Shown piece after piece: positions 12,780 through 22,454 of a stretch of DNA of 64,000 nt (positions are counted from its first letter, which is position 1; the number at the start of each line of letters is the position of its first letter). A model generated the notes under the pieces. The model did no database searches and was not told the origin of the DNA. It worked only from the letters and a program-made list of their open reading frames with translations. Made by a program: the position numbers and the translations under genes. Source of the stretch: Polytrichum commune (Eukaryota; Streptophyta; Polytrichopsida; Polytrichales; Polytrichaceae); NCBI GenBank assembly GCA_950295325.1, contig OX485805.1, positions 40,039,501 to 40,103,500 of the forward strand, read 5' to 3'.

Positions 12780-13153
12780 TGAAACCTCTCTTAGAAAAAA
12801 GCAAGAATAACAGGCAGGATCCACCCAACCTTGAGCCTTATATACTTGTAAGGACTAAGAGTTGAAGCTCCTCTCAATTAGTCCTCAAGTATATGGTTAA
12901 TTAACTCTCCCTCCAAGCCTTTGGGGTGAGTTAAGTGCTCTCAAAGAACGGTCATTACTTACAAGGTGAGAACATTGTGTGACACCATATTCCCAACTAG
13001 TGGGTAGCTACCTTTGTATATTTTATAACTATTAGATCTCCCAGGGTGGAGTCCTCCAGTCTTATAGATAGTAGATTCCTCTAGTCTTACATATAGTAGA
13101 GTCTAGTTAGAATCAGAGATGGCCAAAGGTAACTAATATATAAATACACATCA
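12780..13153 (-). repeat. Right (5') LTR of the outer Ty3 element
   Basis: Begins TGAAACCTCTC directly after GATACCAA. It matches the interrupted left outer LTR and, more distantly, the inner LTRs. A short internal duplication of AGATAGTAGA with CCTC(C/T)AG occurs near 13060-13100. Confidence 0.75.
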
Positions 13154-13739
13154 AATAGGATTTTAGAGTTATTCGTAAAGCAAAGTAGATGAAGCCATGG
13201 GTTTAGTTCCAAATTATGAGTTTATGAAAATTAACACACAATCACCCAAGTTTTATTAATGCTTAAATTGTCATCCATGAGGAGTGGTGTTGGCTATTAA
13301 AAACCGCCTTTCTAGCTTGTCCTACTAGGATAGGTGGGCCAAGCTAGCCTTGCATAGGTTGATATGGGATTTAGAATAGCGGGTCCCATGCCCATGTCCA
13401 TTTTGAGATCCTCAAAATTCTCTCAAAGTTTGAGAGGTGCAAAGAGGAGGTTCCAAATTTGCACCCAACTTTCATTATAAGCTTCGAAACACGATGAGCT
13501 AGCGAGCTCTTAATAGATAGTTTTTTCAAAGAAAGATCAAACTCACGATTTCATCCCTCATTGAGGGACTTTACTTATAACTATGTTGAGTTCCAAAAAT
13601 ATAGATGAACCAAAAAACTAGTTAATGCTAATGAGTTACACACCAATGTTGGTGTTGTATCATCTTTTAAAAAATAAAAAATAAAAAATAAAAAATACTC
13701 TTAAGGTACCTACAATGAGGATTTCACATTTCTTGACAC
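13154..13739. other. Unassigned AT-rich sequence
   Basis: No gene, terminal repeat or convincing ORF seen. An AAAAAT-type simple repeat lies near 13670-13695. Confidence 0.5.
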
Positions 13740-15700
13740 CAATATGGTATGGGCATTCGACAATAATTTTGCTTTCAACACCATTTAGGTCTATATACCA
13801 TGCAAGAACCTTCATACCTAGGCAAAATCGTCCTAGTATGAATATGGTTTAGAATGGTATTGACCCAAGTGATAGCTCAGGTGCACAATGATTCTCTAAC
13901 CTTGACGTACCCACCAAATTTCAATATTTGATTGGCATTGCAATTTTGATACCCATTGGTAGTTTTTTGATACCCATGCATTCATCTATATACCGGACCA
14001 ACACACGTATGTCTTTCCACAAATTGCACAACCTTCTTGTAGTGAAGATCTAGGGGTCACACACCGAACAATAGAAATTCTCTTATAATCAACGATCCTT
14101 CATAGAATCTAAAGAGATGATTATTTTCTTCACCAAATTGTTGTAGATAATCCAGCCTTGTTTGTATATATGCGGAGCAAGTGATGTAAAGCTACATCAC
14201 TTGGCTTGTGCTCACATGTTTATGATCGTGTATGTGACTTCACCACCTCTTGAGTTGAATAATTTGTGGGAGTGGCCTTACCTACCGTGGCTCCGTAGCA
14301 ACTTGGGCATAAAATAATTAATTTTGAAGGTGCTTAAATTAATGGGAAATTAATTTCGTTGAGTGTTTAGAAAAAAAAGGAGGAAATAACATCCAAAGAG
14401 TGTCTAAAATCATAATAATGCCTAAACCCATGACATACAAGTAAAAGACGAACTTTAGGGTAAGAAATGTTGGTTAAGTGTTTGGATTAATCATAGCTGC
14501 CATAGATGAAATTAGGATAACCATCCATGAATTGTAGAAATGACTTGGATGAATGTCTAACATATTTTAAATTAATTTTAAAATCTACCCAATTTTAGAA
14601 TATTATTTTATGGGTTGCCTAACTTACTCTTGCACTTTAATTAATTATTAGGCAGAAAGGTGCCCAAGCTGCTAAACAACTACAATAAAGCTGCTAAAAA
14701 GCACTCATTCAAAAGAAAAAAACAATCCTCATGAATCTAGATCGATTGGAGGTTGTAACCATTTTCCTCACGATTTTGAAGGTCGTATGGACTCTATCAT
14801 ATTCATTATCACAAGATTTATTGTGATTAGCCATCCTAGGAGAAGTGGGCATGAAAGTGTTGGTTTTAGGCCCCCTTATTTACAATTATGTGGGAACTTT
14901 CATCACATAACACTAGAAGAAATAGGTGTTGTCCGTTTTAACCGTCCAATTGGATGGTAGAAGAAGGGAAAAAAGTGTAATACATCAATTTACTTGCCCA
15001 CCATCAAAAATTTACAACTAAAAAACTTCAAGTGACAACCAAATTGATACAATAGCACATCATTCCACATAGTCGTGATGGAGAGTTGAAATGGACAAGA
15101 GTTGGGCATGTTGATCATTTTCATTTCATGTATTTTTCTTTGAATCGGTATGAGCATTTGCATAATTGTATTGAGATACATGGATGACGGGAAGATACGG
15201 ATTGAGTGAAATCATGATTAAGAATCATGTTCTTATGACCCCTTTGTAGTACTTCATTGTGGTATGGGTTGATTCAAAGAATGTGCTTAGCAATATTAAA
15301 GCTCTGCTCCACAACTATACTAAATATTCCTATTAGTGTGGGTGGAAAATTAGCGTGGGCCGCACTAATTTCATAGTAAAGGTGGAATTAACATGAGATC
15401 AAGATCCTAGGTCTTCTCCTAAGTCTTCATAAAGACTTCCGGCCATCACATTGAATATTGGTTATAAGACATAAGAAGCACAAAATAAAATAATTGCCCA
15501 TATTAATTTTCCAAAAAACCAATTAATATGGCCCATGTTAATTTTCTAGTAGAAATTTAGTGTGGGTGGAAAATTAATATGGCCCAAATCAATTTTCATT
15601 ATGGAAATTAGCGTGAGGTCTAGAAAGGCTATTGTGGCCCACAATAATAGGACTATGTAGTATAAATTTGGTTCATAACGGAGAACATGTCCCAAGTTTG
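13740..15700. repeat. Long copy of a dispersed non-coding repeat family
   Basis: Blocks match other places in the window in the same order: 13790-13980 with 1380-1560; 13970-14270 with 33285-33630; 14870-15230 with 34420-34790 (AGAGTTGAAATGGACAAGA); 15290-15660 with 60060-60400 and 60930-61215 (TATTAGTGTGGGTGGAAA, GTGGCCCACA). No protein domain and no clear termini. Possibly a decayed or non-autonomous retroelement; class unresolved. Confidence 0.65.
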
Positions 15701-15747
15701 GATAAAGTAGGATGATTACATGGTGCTAAAGCAAGTGGGTGGTCTTA

Positions 15748-17396
15748 GGATGAGTTTCCATGTAGGCCGCTCGCCCACCAAATTCTAGATAAAAGTGGAT
15801 TGGAGGTGTTTGCATGTAGTTAAGCTCAACCCACCATACAACCACATTATGGTGGTCCACTAGACTTTCATGTGCACACTAAAAAATCTTTAACTTACAA
15901 GTATTGGTGTGAGCCCAAAATGGCCCCACATATTTGTTTTAACTCTTGTAAACCATTACAAGTGATGTTTTAGTGTTTTATGATTATTTACAAAAATATA
16001 AAAAGAGTGAAACTTGAAAGAAGCTAGGTTTAAGCATTAGGCTCATTTGGAGTGGATTGATTAAAAAGATAGTAGTAAAAGGAAGCTCTGTAGTTGGTGA
16101 GCGTAGTAGGTAGAGACCCAAGGGTAGTTAAATGATTGAATTAAGACCTTTGGTGTTTGTTTTAGGAAAAAAACTCAAGAGATAAGATGAGAGCCTACAA
16201 AGTAGGAGGAGATTTCGAAGGCTTATCGTGAGCCTTAAGGGTGCTCACCTCCTCAAACTCACTATTTAAGACCTCGTTCTTCCTTCATTCCTCCTCTCTT
16301 TCCTTCGTGCTCCTTGGCACCCCACGTGTTATAAGTGTGGGTGCGTGGGAAGCAAAATAGGAGCACGTGTGTGTGCATGGGTGTAAGGTTAGGAGCCAAG
16401 GCTAGTTGGCCTTGAAGAGGGCTTAACCTCTTGTTAGTAATAATTGGACGTGAATGATTTAAAGTTCAATTTATGGCTTTGTTTGAGAACTTGGATTTAC
16501 ATTGATTAGCCTTATACTTATGCGGATATATAAAGTCTCTTATTGGAGCATTTAGTTTTGTTGGACTTCATATGAATTTTTGAGAGTCAAAAATCCGAGA
16601 CTATGTCCAAACTTCTAAAAACTAGTGAAAAAATGTAGATTAAAAGAAAACATCGTAGAATTGCGACCATATATTTTGTGGCAGTAGAAATATTATTGCA
16701 TATTCATGTAGAGGACTTCATTACCTATCCATGGATACCAATAACTCATTTTTTGGACTTCATATGAATTTTTGAGGGCCAAAAAACCGAGACTATGTCC
16801 AAACTTCAAAAAACTAGTAAAAATGTGCAGATTCAAAGGGAACATCGTAGAATTGCGACCATATACTTTGTGGCAGTAGAAATATTATTGCATATTCATG
16901 TAGAGGACTTCATTACCTATCCATGGATACCAAGAACTCATTTTTTTGGACTTCATATGAATTTTTGAGAGCCAAAAAACCGAGACTATGTCCAAACTTC
17001 CAAAAAAATAGTGACACACTCTTATAGTTTTTTACTTATGATGTTTTTGACTTATGATATTTATTGAATTACCGAGGGAGGATTTTTTACGTGTCATTAT
17101 AACTTTTCTACTCGCGCTAAGACGAAATCGAAGGGTGGGGAATTTTTGGTGACAGTTGGTCACCATAAGACTAAGATCCGTTAAAGACTCAAGAGAACCA
17201 GTGACTGTCTAGAACTCCATCCTTGGTAACTAGGTGGAGGAGTTTAGTAGGTGGGCCTATATTGAGAAGATGGGAGTAGCTAGTTGGCATATATTGTACA
17301 TTTGGGTGTACCATCACATTTCCTGTACAGTTGGATTGGTTTGTCCTTATTTACACTAGAGTGTGGTGGGTGAGTGGCCTACATGGAAAGTCACCC
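15748..17396. mobile_element. Harbinger-like non-autonomous element, 1649 bp
   Basis: The left end (GGATGAGTTTCCATGTAGGCC) and the reverse complement of the right end (GGGTGACTTTCCATGTAGGCC) match over about 45 bp with a few mismatches. TTA lies immediately outside both ends (15745-15747, 17397-17399), the 3-bp target duplication typical of PIF/Harbinger. No transposase is encoded. The interior carries a 193-bp tandem repeat. Confidence 0.75.
16563..17010 (+). repeat. Tandem repeat, ~193-bp unit, 2.3 copies
   Basis: GGACTTCATATGAATTTTTG starts units at 16563, 16755 and 16948. The two complete units also share GAATTGCGACCATATA and CATGTAGAGGACTTCATTAC; similarity is high. Confidence 0.92.
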
Positions 17397-17470
17397 TTAG
17401 TCTTACCTCTCCTATAGATGCCACGATTGCCTTGCTTCGTGACTTTCCATGTAGGCCACTCACCCACCAC
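17363..17470. repeat. Perfect 31-bp inverted repeat (terminus of Harbinger-like element and a second end)
   Basis: 17363-17393 and 17440-17470 are exact reverse complements with a 46-bp loop. The left arm is the right terminus of the 15748-17396 element. The right arm is a second copy of that terminus facing the other way, so another truncated element of the same family probably begins near 17439. Confidence 0.85.
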
Positions 17471-17596
17471 TGCTCGATAATTGGGTGATTCTAACTCTTT
17501 TACTTGAACACTGTAATCTTCAATTTATGCTTAGATACCACGTTTTTTTTGTCTTCATCCTTCCTCCCATAACAATATTAAGCAACGTGTGTTTTC

Positions 17597-17715
17597 TTCA
17601 TGTGGGCCCTGAGAATAGAACCATGGGAGGCCCCAACCAAGTGCAAGGAGACTCAAAAGTCCAAAGTTGCACCAGGTTGGGACATCCCATAGTTATATTC
17701 TCAGGGCCCACATGA
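17597..17715. repeat. Imperfect ~119-bp palindrome (hairpin)
   Basis: Outer arms 17597-17617 and 17695-17715 are exact 21-bp complements (TTCATGTGGGCCCTGAGAAT and on). The stem continues imperfectly through ATGGGAGGCCCCAACC and GGTTGGGACATCCCAT. It could be a small foldback MITE or a hairpin RNA precursor; nothing decides between them. Confidence 0.65.
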
Positions 17716-18054
17716 ACAAACACACACTGCTATAATAATGCCATGCCTATGGATGTAGAGATTCTTCCTTACAACGGTTGTTCTCTCCTTTTTAACCTTT
17801 CAAGGTGGTTGTAAGGGTTGGCATCGTATTTTGCAAGCATGGAAGTAGATGATTCGGGTTATTCAATTTCCTTCCTCGCTTAGCTCGGGTGGATATTCTT
17901 CACCTTAATTTCTGAGGGACAAATAATTACCAAGCCATGGGGTTTGGAATTGTTATGGATGGAGGTTTCATTATGTATAAGAAGTGATTGACGAAGATGC
18001 ATGACATTTGGGATCCTGAAAGAAAGGATTTGTTATCTTTGGAGGAGACAAGGA
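17716..18054. other. Unassigned sequence left of the piggyBac-like element
   Basis: No ORF or repeat recognised. It ends in TTAA at 18055-18058, the target site of the next element. Confidence 0.5.
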
Positions 18055-18058
18055 TTAA

Positions 18059-18071
18059 CCCCTAAAAGTGC
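18059..18071 (+). repeat. Left terminal inverted repeat of piggyBac-like element
   Basis: CCCCTAAAAGTGC immediately after TTAA. Pairs with 23598-23610 with one mismatch. Confidence 0.92.
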
Positions 18072-18769
18072 TTGAGGACATGAGGTGGTCTTGGCTGCTG
18101 TATAAATGCCTATTACTTGATACCCTTGTGGTGAAATTGGGGGGTTGATACACGGTGATTGTAGCCCTAGTCATAAATAACATTTGAGTTATTTTTTGAG
18201 AAATTAAAAGTCCTCTGCGTGGATTCAGTGGCTGTTAGTAGCCCACTTTGTACGTATTGTGATACCCCAGGGTTGAACATACGGATAGTCCAGAGGAGGA
18301 CACCGCTGGGTATATGGAGATGCCTTGACAATGTTGGGCACCGCCACGTGCCAATCACCTTGCGGCCGTGGGGTCGTTGACATGAGGTGGGTAGGGACCC
18401 GTGGGTGTTGTTTATACTTGTTTTCCCGCCACTTTGGGACGACCGGGGCGCGAGCAATTTCCTTTTTGTTTATGTGCTTACGGATTCCCGATTCGGTCTC
18501 CATTTCTGGTAGTGGGGAATCACAGTGTCGGCGGAAGGAGTAAGGACATGATCCTGATGTCTGTTCTGGCGGGTGAGAAATGTACGAGTTGCAGCAAGGG
18601 GGAAGTTCGAATTCAACGGGAAGAGGGAATTGGATAAAAATCGCCACAGGATTGTGAGAAATCACATCTGTGCAACCCGCCAACAGAACATTCACTCACA
18701 ACATTCACGGCTGTGGTCTGTCATTCGATCTTGAGCGCTGCACAGGGTTGCCTCATCTGGCAATCGGTC
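18072..18769 (+). promoter_or_regulatory. 5' non-coding region of piggyBac-like element
   Basis: Between the terminal repeat and the first credible coding region. A TATA-like TGTATAAATG lies at about 18098. A minus-strand ORF (18225-18695) looks like a by-product of GC content. A promoter is expected here because transposase must be expressed from within the element, but no start site can be proven. Confidence 0.35.
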
Positions 18770-19079
18770 ATGAACTTCGCGACGACGCTTAGTAACCCAC
18801 CTTCTGAGGAGGTGTTGCGGCAGGCCGAGTCTGTGATACATGCGTGGGGATTGCGGTTTAGGGTGTCAGAAACTGTCGTTTGTAGGTTGGTTCGCTGCTT
18901 CGATTCCAAATTCTTGCTGTCATTGCCCAGACCTGCCGGATTCAAGGTCGGAAAGTTCTTCGCCCCACAGATACACTGTTATCTGTGGTATCGCCAAGCT
19001 GCGAAGGCGCTCGGTTGGCGCGACAGGCAAAAATTTCCAGCGGAGATTGAGGCTCTTCTGAAGCTACTGGTTTGGCCTG
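18770..19079 (+). CDS. N-terminal segment of piggyBac-element protein (frame 1)
   Basis: From the ATG at 18770 the frame reads a protein-like segment (SNPPSEEVLRQAESVIHAWG, GKFFAPQIHCYLWYRQAAKA, PAEIEALLKLLVWPDEE). The frame stays open to 19561, but after about 19080 its composition becomes less protein-like, while the frame one base away opens at 19062 and begins MRKRKLVTPQ. I infer a frameshift, or an unrecognised intron, near 19062-19080 that once joined the two. No known domain recognised; possibly DNA-binding. Confidence 0.5.
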
Positions 19080-20450
19080 ATGAGGAAGCGGAAATTGGTG
19101 ACGCCTCAAGCGCCGTCGAATGCCAAGATTCCACCCAGAAGATCAACACTAGAGGTTTCTCCGACGCCCCTGGGCACTGCACTGTGGGATATGTATCAAA
19201 CGATGCCAGAGACCGAGGACATGCAGGGGCCACGCACAACACGTTCGGCGCGGGGAAGGGGTCGACGGGGGAGGATCAGCGCCGCCTCGTCCGGGCGAGC
19301 CCCACGCTTGACGCGGAGCCAAGCTCAACAGGAGTGTTCCCCTGTAGCCTTGCCAGTGCAGGATCAGATTGCGCAGATCATGCCGTCAACCACACCTGCA
19401 GCTGGACCGGGCGGAGGCTGAGGCCGTGTTCGGGCACGCATTTCGCGCAATCAGATGTCGCCGACAGTGGGATTCGCCCAGGCTCCGATGACAGAGACAA
19501 TGCTGGATGGGACGGCAAACGGCGTCGACTGCTACAATCAGTCCCCGGAGACAGTAAATGAAACTATACAGCGGTTGAATTTGTCTGTTCAGAGGGGAGC
19601 AAACCCTTCATCGGCAATTGGAGGTGATGATGTGAGTGATGGAGAAACGGAATTGCTCTTCACTCCTGCGAGCAATCGGCCAACAATCCAACCAGACATA
19701 ATTTGTCCTCGGCTCACACGCGCACGGCATAGACTGCTTGCCCTGTGGGATGGCCCTATGGATGAGGATCCTTTGCTGAGTGAAGACATCACTGCAGTTG
19801 ACAGCCGGAGGTCAAATTTGCACGACACCCTTGACTCTGTGTTTCCACCGCCTCGGCGACCGGCAACAGGCGGACCGTCCCGTGTCCCACAAATTCCACG
19901 GTGGTACACTGTGAGTCCACTTGGGAGCGATTCAGGGGTTGGCATGCCACGTCATGATGCACCCCCTTTGATTGGTAGTTTCTCCGAGGCAAAGAAGGGA
20001 CGACATGTACTGACGTCGCAAGAACACATTGGTGAACAATCCCGTGACACTGCCAGAACGTATGCAATGTTGTATGGCATTGTTCTGGCTGAGTACATTG
20101 ACGGTGGAACCAATCAGCCGATGTTCATCGTTGACTACGGTCGGCCCTAGCTGCGGTATCATATAGCACAGTCCCTGTGCGACCTCCGCCCACTGGAGGC
20201 CCAAGGTAGCGCTGAAATGGCGCATGGCCGTGTCAATGAGGCAATGCCGTGGCGTATGCCCATCGAATTGGACTTCAATGAGGCCAATCGGGTAGAAGAA
20301 AATGCAGCATATCGTGGAAGTGATGCAGCGGGGCAAGGGACAGTGCTTCTCGGCGCTGACACTCCAGTTTGTAACGAGTGCGGAAGACCTCTGCACCAAT
20401 TCCCTCTTCCACTACCTGTGCGGGGAGAATGGCCACTAGTTGAAAGATGA
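19062..20450 (+). pseudogene. Middle part of the piggyBac-element reading frame, three in-frame stops
   Basis: Same frame as the transposase at 20451-22454. From 19062 to 22454 (1131 codons) the frame is broken only at TGA 19419-19421, TAG 20148-20150 and TGA 20448-20450. It starts with a basic stretch (MRKRK) and an AT-hook-like GRGRRGR. Acidic and Ser/Pro-rich middle. Then a folded-looking section (LYGIVLAEYIDGGTNQPMFI) and a CxxC (CNECGRP). The frame stays open directly beyond each stop, which looks like nonsense mutations in one long gene rather than separate genes. Readthrough or introns cannot be excluded. Confidence 0.65.
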
Positions 20451-22454
20451 ATTCAAGGGTACAGCAAGGATTCTCCTGCAACGGGCACCGACGACTCCAC
20501 CGCTCAGAAACCATTCCTTAAGGTGACGATTTCCTTCCCTTCGTACCTTCTGTTTGACAGCAATGTAAATGAGGCACCGGATTCTTCAAGAGATGAATGG
20601 ATAGGGGGAGAAGAGGATTGGGCCACATATGATGAGTGGATAGAGGAAGACGCATACCCGGAAACTGTAGTGGATCTGAATGGAGAGGACCGTCACTGGA
20701 CCATCCCCACAGAGCCTGTAGAGCCCTTAGGAACCGATGTTGATGAAGCCGACGACTGTACTGCCCATAGAAATCACCATGGGTATGTCGATGAGGACTA
20801 CGAGGAGTGGAGTCAGAGCTCGGATTCCTTCAAGGCCATGCCATTGGAGGATGAAGAATTTGAGAGATACTATCATCAGTCCAATTGGACCTCAGAGCAC
20901 ATAACGCTCTTGGGCGACAGGAATAACTTCACAGGCCCTCCGCCTGGATATGTTCAACCCACGTCAGGGCCGATTCCCTACTCTCCAACTTGTTTTTTCG
21001 ATTTGTTCTGGCCGTCCTCATTCCTTCAAGAAATTTGTGATGAGACCAACAGATATGTTGGGCAAAATTGCACTAGACGATGTAGAGGGTTGAGGACTTC
21101 CGTCGGACAGGAGGAGTCTCATACACCACACACGCTTGGGTTGAATGGTGGGAAGGGCTGGGTGGATGTCCATGTCCAGGAGCTGAGAGCTTGGCTAGGT
21201 ATCAAGATTTATATGGGGCTGAAGCCCTTGCCTGCGAGACGGGACTACTGGTCTCGCAGCGAAGAGCTATTCAATTGCAGGATAATACCATCTGTCATGA
21301 CTATGCGTCGATGGGAAGCCATCTTGCGCTGCTTGCACCTCACAGACAACGAGAAGCTAGAGAGAGATCGAGGTAGTCCTAATTTTGACAAAATTGGGAA
21401 AGTCAGGATGTTGCTCAATCATTTTGTGAATACATCACAGAAACTTTACAATCTCGAGCGAGAAGTAACTGTTGACGAGCTGGTGATACCGTACAAAGGG
21501 AAATATTGCAATTTCCGGCAGTTCATGCGGGACAAACCCGTGAGATTTGGACTGAAGTTGTGGTGCCTTGCATCTTCAAAGAGCCAATATGTTTATAATT
21601 TGAATGTGTTTCTAGGGAAGGGGACCGGGAAGGGACCACATGGCTTAGGGTATACAGTGTGCACAGATCTCTTGAAGCCGTTTGCCCACCGGGGGCACAT
21701 CCTGGTTTGTGACAATTTTTTCTCCTCGCCCCGTTTGTTTCACGATCTGCTAGTGGCTGGAACTTGGGCATGCGGCACTGTTCGTTCGGACAGGTGGTGC
21801 CTGCCGCGGAACTTGAAGCAAGAACAAGACAATGTACACAGGGGCAGGCTGATCATCCGCATGCACCGGCATCGCCAAATGGCATGCCTGAGTTGGCGAG
21901 ACTCCGACATGGTGTTCATGCTGGCAACGGCAGCCAACCCATGGTCACCAGATTCGTGGGTACTGCGGCGTCGAAAAGGCCATTCTGGGCAATGGTCCGT
22001 TCCATCAACTCCAATCCATTTGATGTACCAGGAATATATGCGCGGGGTCGATGTGACAAACCGGCTGCGAGCGGCATATCCCTCCTTGATGAGGTCCCAC
22101 AAATGGTGGCACAAGTGTGTGTCTTTTGTTGTGGACCAATCCCTTGTAAATGCGAAGATACTACATGATGAAGCAGTCTTAGATATGGGCTTCCCCACAA
22201 TGACGACGAAGCAATTCCGGCTACGTGTTGCCGAAGGACTTGTCAAAGGCTCGATAAAACCGCACCTACCTCGCCCACCTCATAGACTCCTGGACTCTCA
22301 TAGCTCAAGTGGGCACTATCCTGAGAGGAGCACCCGAAGGAGGATGTGTGTTGTTTGTGGAAGGAAACAAAGTTACTACTGTGCAGGATGCAAATATGAA
22401 TTTCTTTGCTTCATAAGTGGCAATTGCTATCGTAACAGACATGCAGTAGGGTGA
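20451..22454 (+). CDS. piggyBac-type transposase (DDE_Tnp_1_7)
   Basis: Cuts and pastes the element at TTAA sites. Counting from GTG 20523 (residue 1 of 643), the three catalytic aspartates are D318 (TVDELVIPYKGKY), D397 (LVCDNFFSSP) and D510 (YMRGVDVTNRL). Other family marks: FFDLFWP at 158, IKIYMGLKPLP at 227, RFGLKLWCLA at 341, KWWHKCVSFVVDQSLVNA at 527. The C-terminal cysteine-rich zinc domain has C609, C612, C620, C623, C629 and C635, as in piggyBac ends. The acidic N-terminal 105 residues contain no ATG (first at 20838), so translation must have begun upstream or the protein now starts at 20838 with about 538 residues. The catalytic core is complete. Confidence 0.95.
   Translation: MQGYSKDSPATGTDDSTAQKPFLKVTISFPSYLLFDSNVNEAPDSSRDEWIGGEEDWATYDEWIEEDAYPETVVDLNGEDRHWTIPTEPVEPLGTDVDEADDCTAHRNHHGYVDEDYEEWSQSSDSFKAMPLEDEEFERYYHQSNWTSEHITLLGDRNNFTGPPPGYVQPTSGPIPYSPTCFFDLFWPSSFLQEICDETNRYVGQNCTRRCRGLRTSVGQEESHTPHTLGLNGGKGWVDVHVQELRAWLGIKIYMGLKPLPARRDYWSRSEELFNCRIIPSVMTMRRWEAILRCLHLTDNEKLERDRGSPNFDKIGKVRMLLNHFVNTSQKLYNLEREVTVDELVIPYKGKYCNFRQFMRDKPVRFGLKLWCLASSKSQYVYNLNVFLGKGTGKGPHGLGYTVCTDLLKPFAHRGHILVCDNFFSSPRLFHDLLVAGTWACGTVRSDRWCLPRNLKQEQDNVHRGRLIIRMHRHRQMACLSWRDSDMVFMLATAANPWSPDSWVLRRRKGHSGQWSVPSTPIHLMYQEYMRGVDVTNRLRAAYPSLMRSHKWWHKCVSFVVDQSLVNAKILHDEAVLDMGFPTMTTKQFRLRVAEGLVKGSIKPHLPRPPHRLLDSHSSSGHYPERSTRRRMCVVCGRKQSYYCAGCKYEFLCFISGNCYRNRHAVG

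Larger units (their letters stand above)
2822..13153 (-). mobile_element. Old, internally deleted Ty3/gypsy element (host of the nested copy)
   Basis: Diverged outer LTRs lie at 2822-3771 (interrupted) and about 12780-13153; they share blocks such as TTGAGCCTTATATACTTGT and CTCCCAGGGTGGAGTCCTC. Internal pieces 3940-4832 and 11596-12760 are colinear with 5360-8340 of the nested element (chromodomain end, integrase, RNase H, part of RT) but full of stops and indels. At 12760 the sequence jumps from the RT N-terminus straight to the primer-binding motif GATACCA and the LTR, so gag and protease are deleted. No target duplication is visible. Related to, but clearly older than, the inner element. 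Confidence 0.82.

Noticed and set aside
14990..15181. Small minus-strand ORF similar to part of another at 34533-34796
   Set aside because: The similarity comes from both lying in copies of the same dispersed DNA repeat; frames are not otherwise conserved.
16563..17010. Regularly spaced repeats considered as a CRISPR-like array
   Set aside because: Units are ~193 bp and tandem with no distinct spacers; this is a eukaryotic region and an ordinary tandem repeat.
17485..17715. 76-codon ORF spanning the hairpin
   Set aside because: Half its codons come from the palindromic arms; coding is not credible.
18225..18695. 156-codon minus-strand ORF at the left of the piggyBac-like element
   Set aside because: GC-rich region gives chance open frames; the opposite strand also has several. 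No motif and no matching start context.
21740..22246. 168-codon minus-strand ORF
   Set aside because: Lies wholly antisense to the transposase catalytic domain and has no recognisable features.
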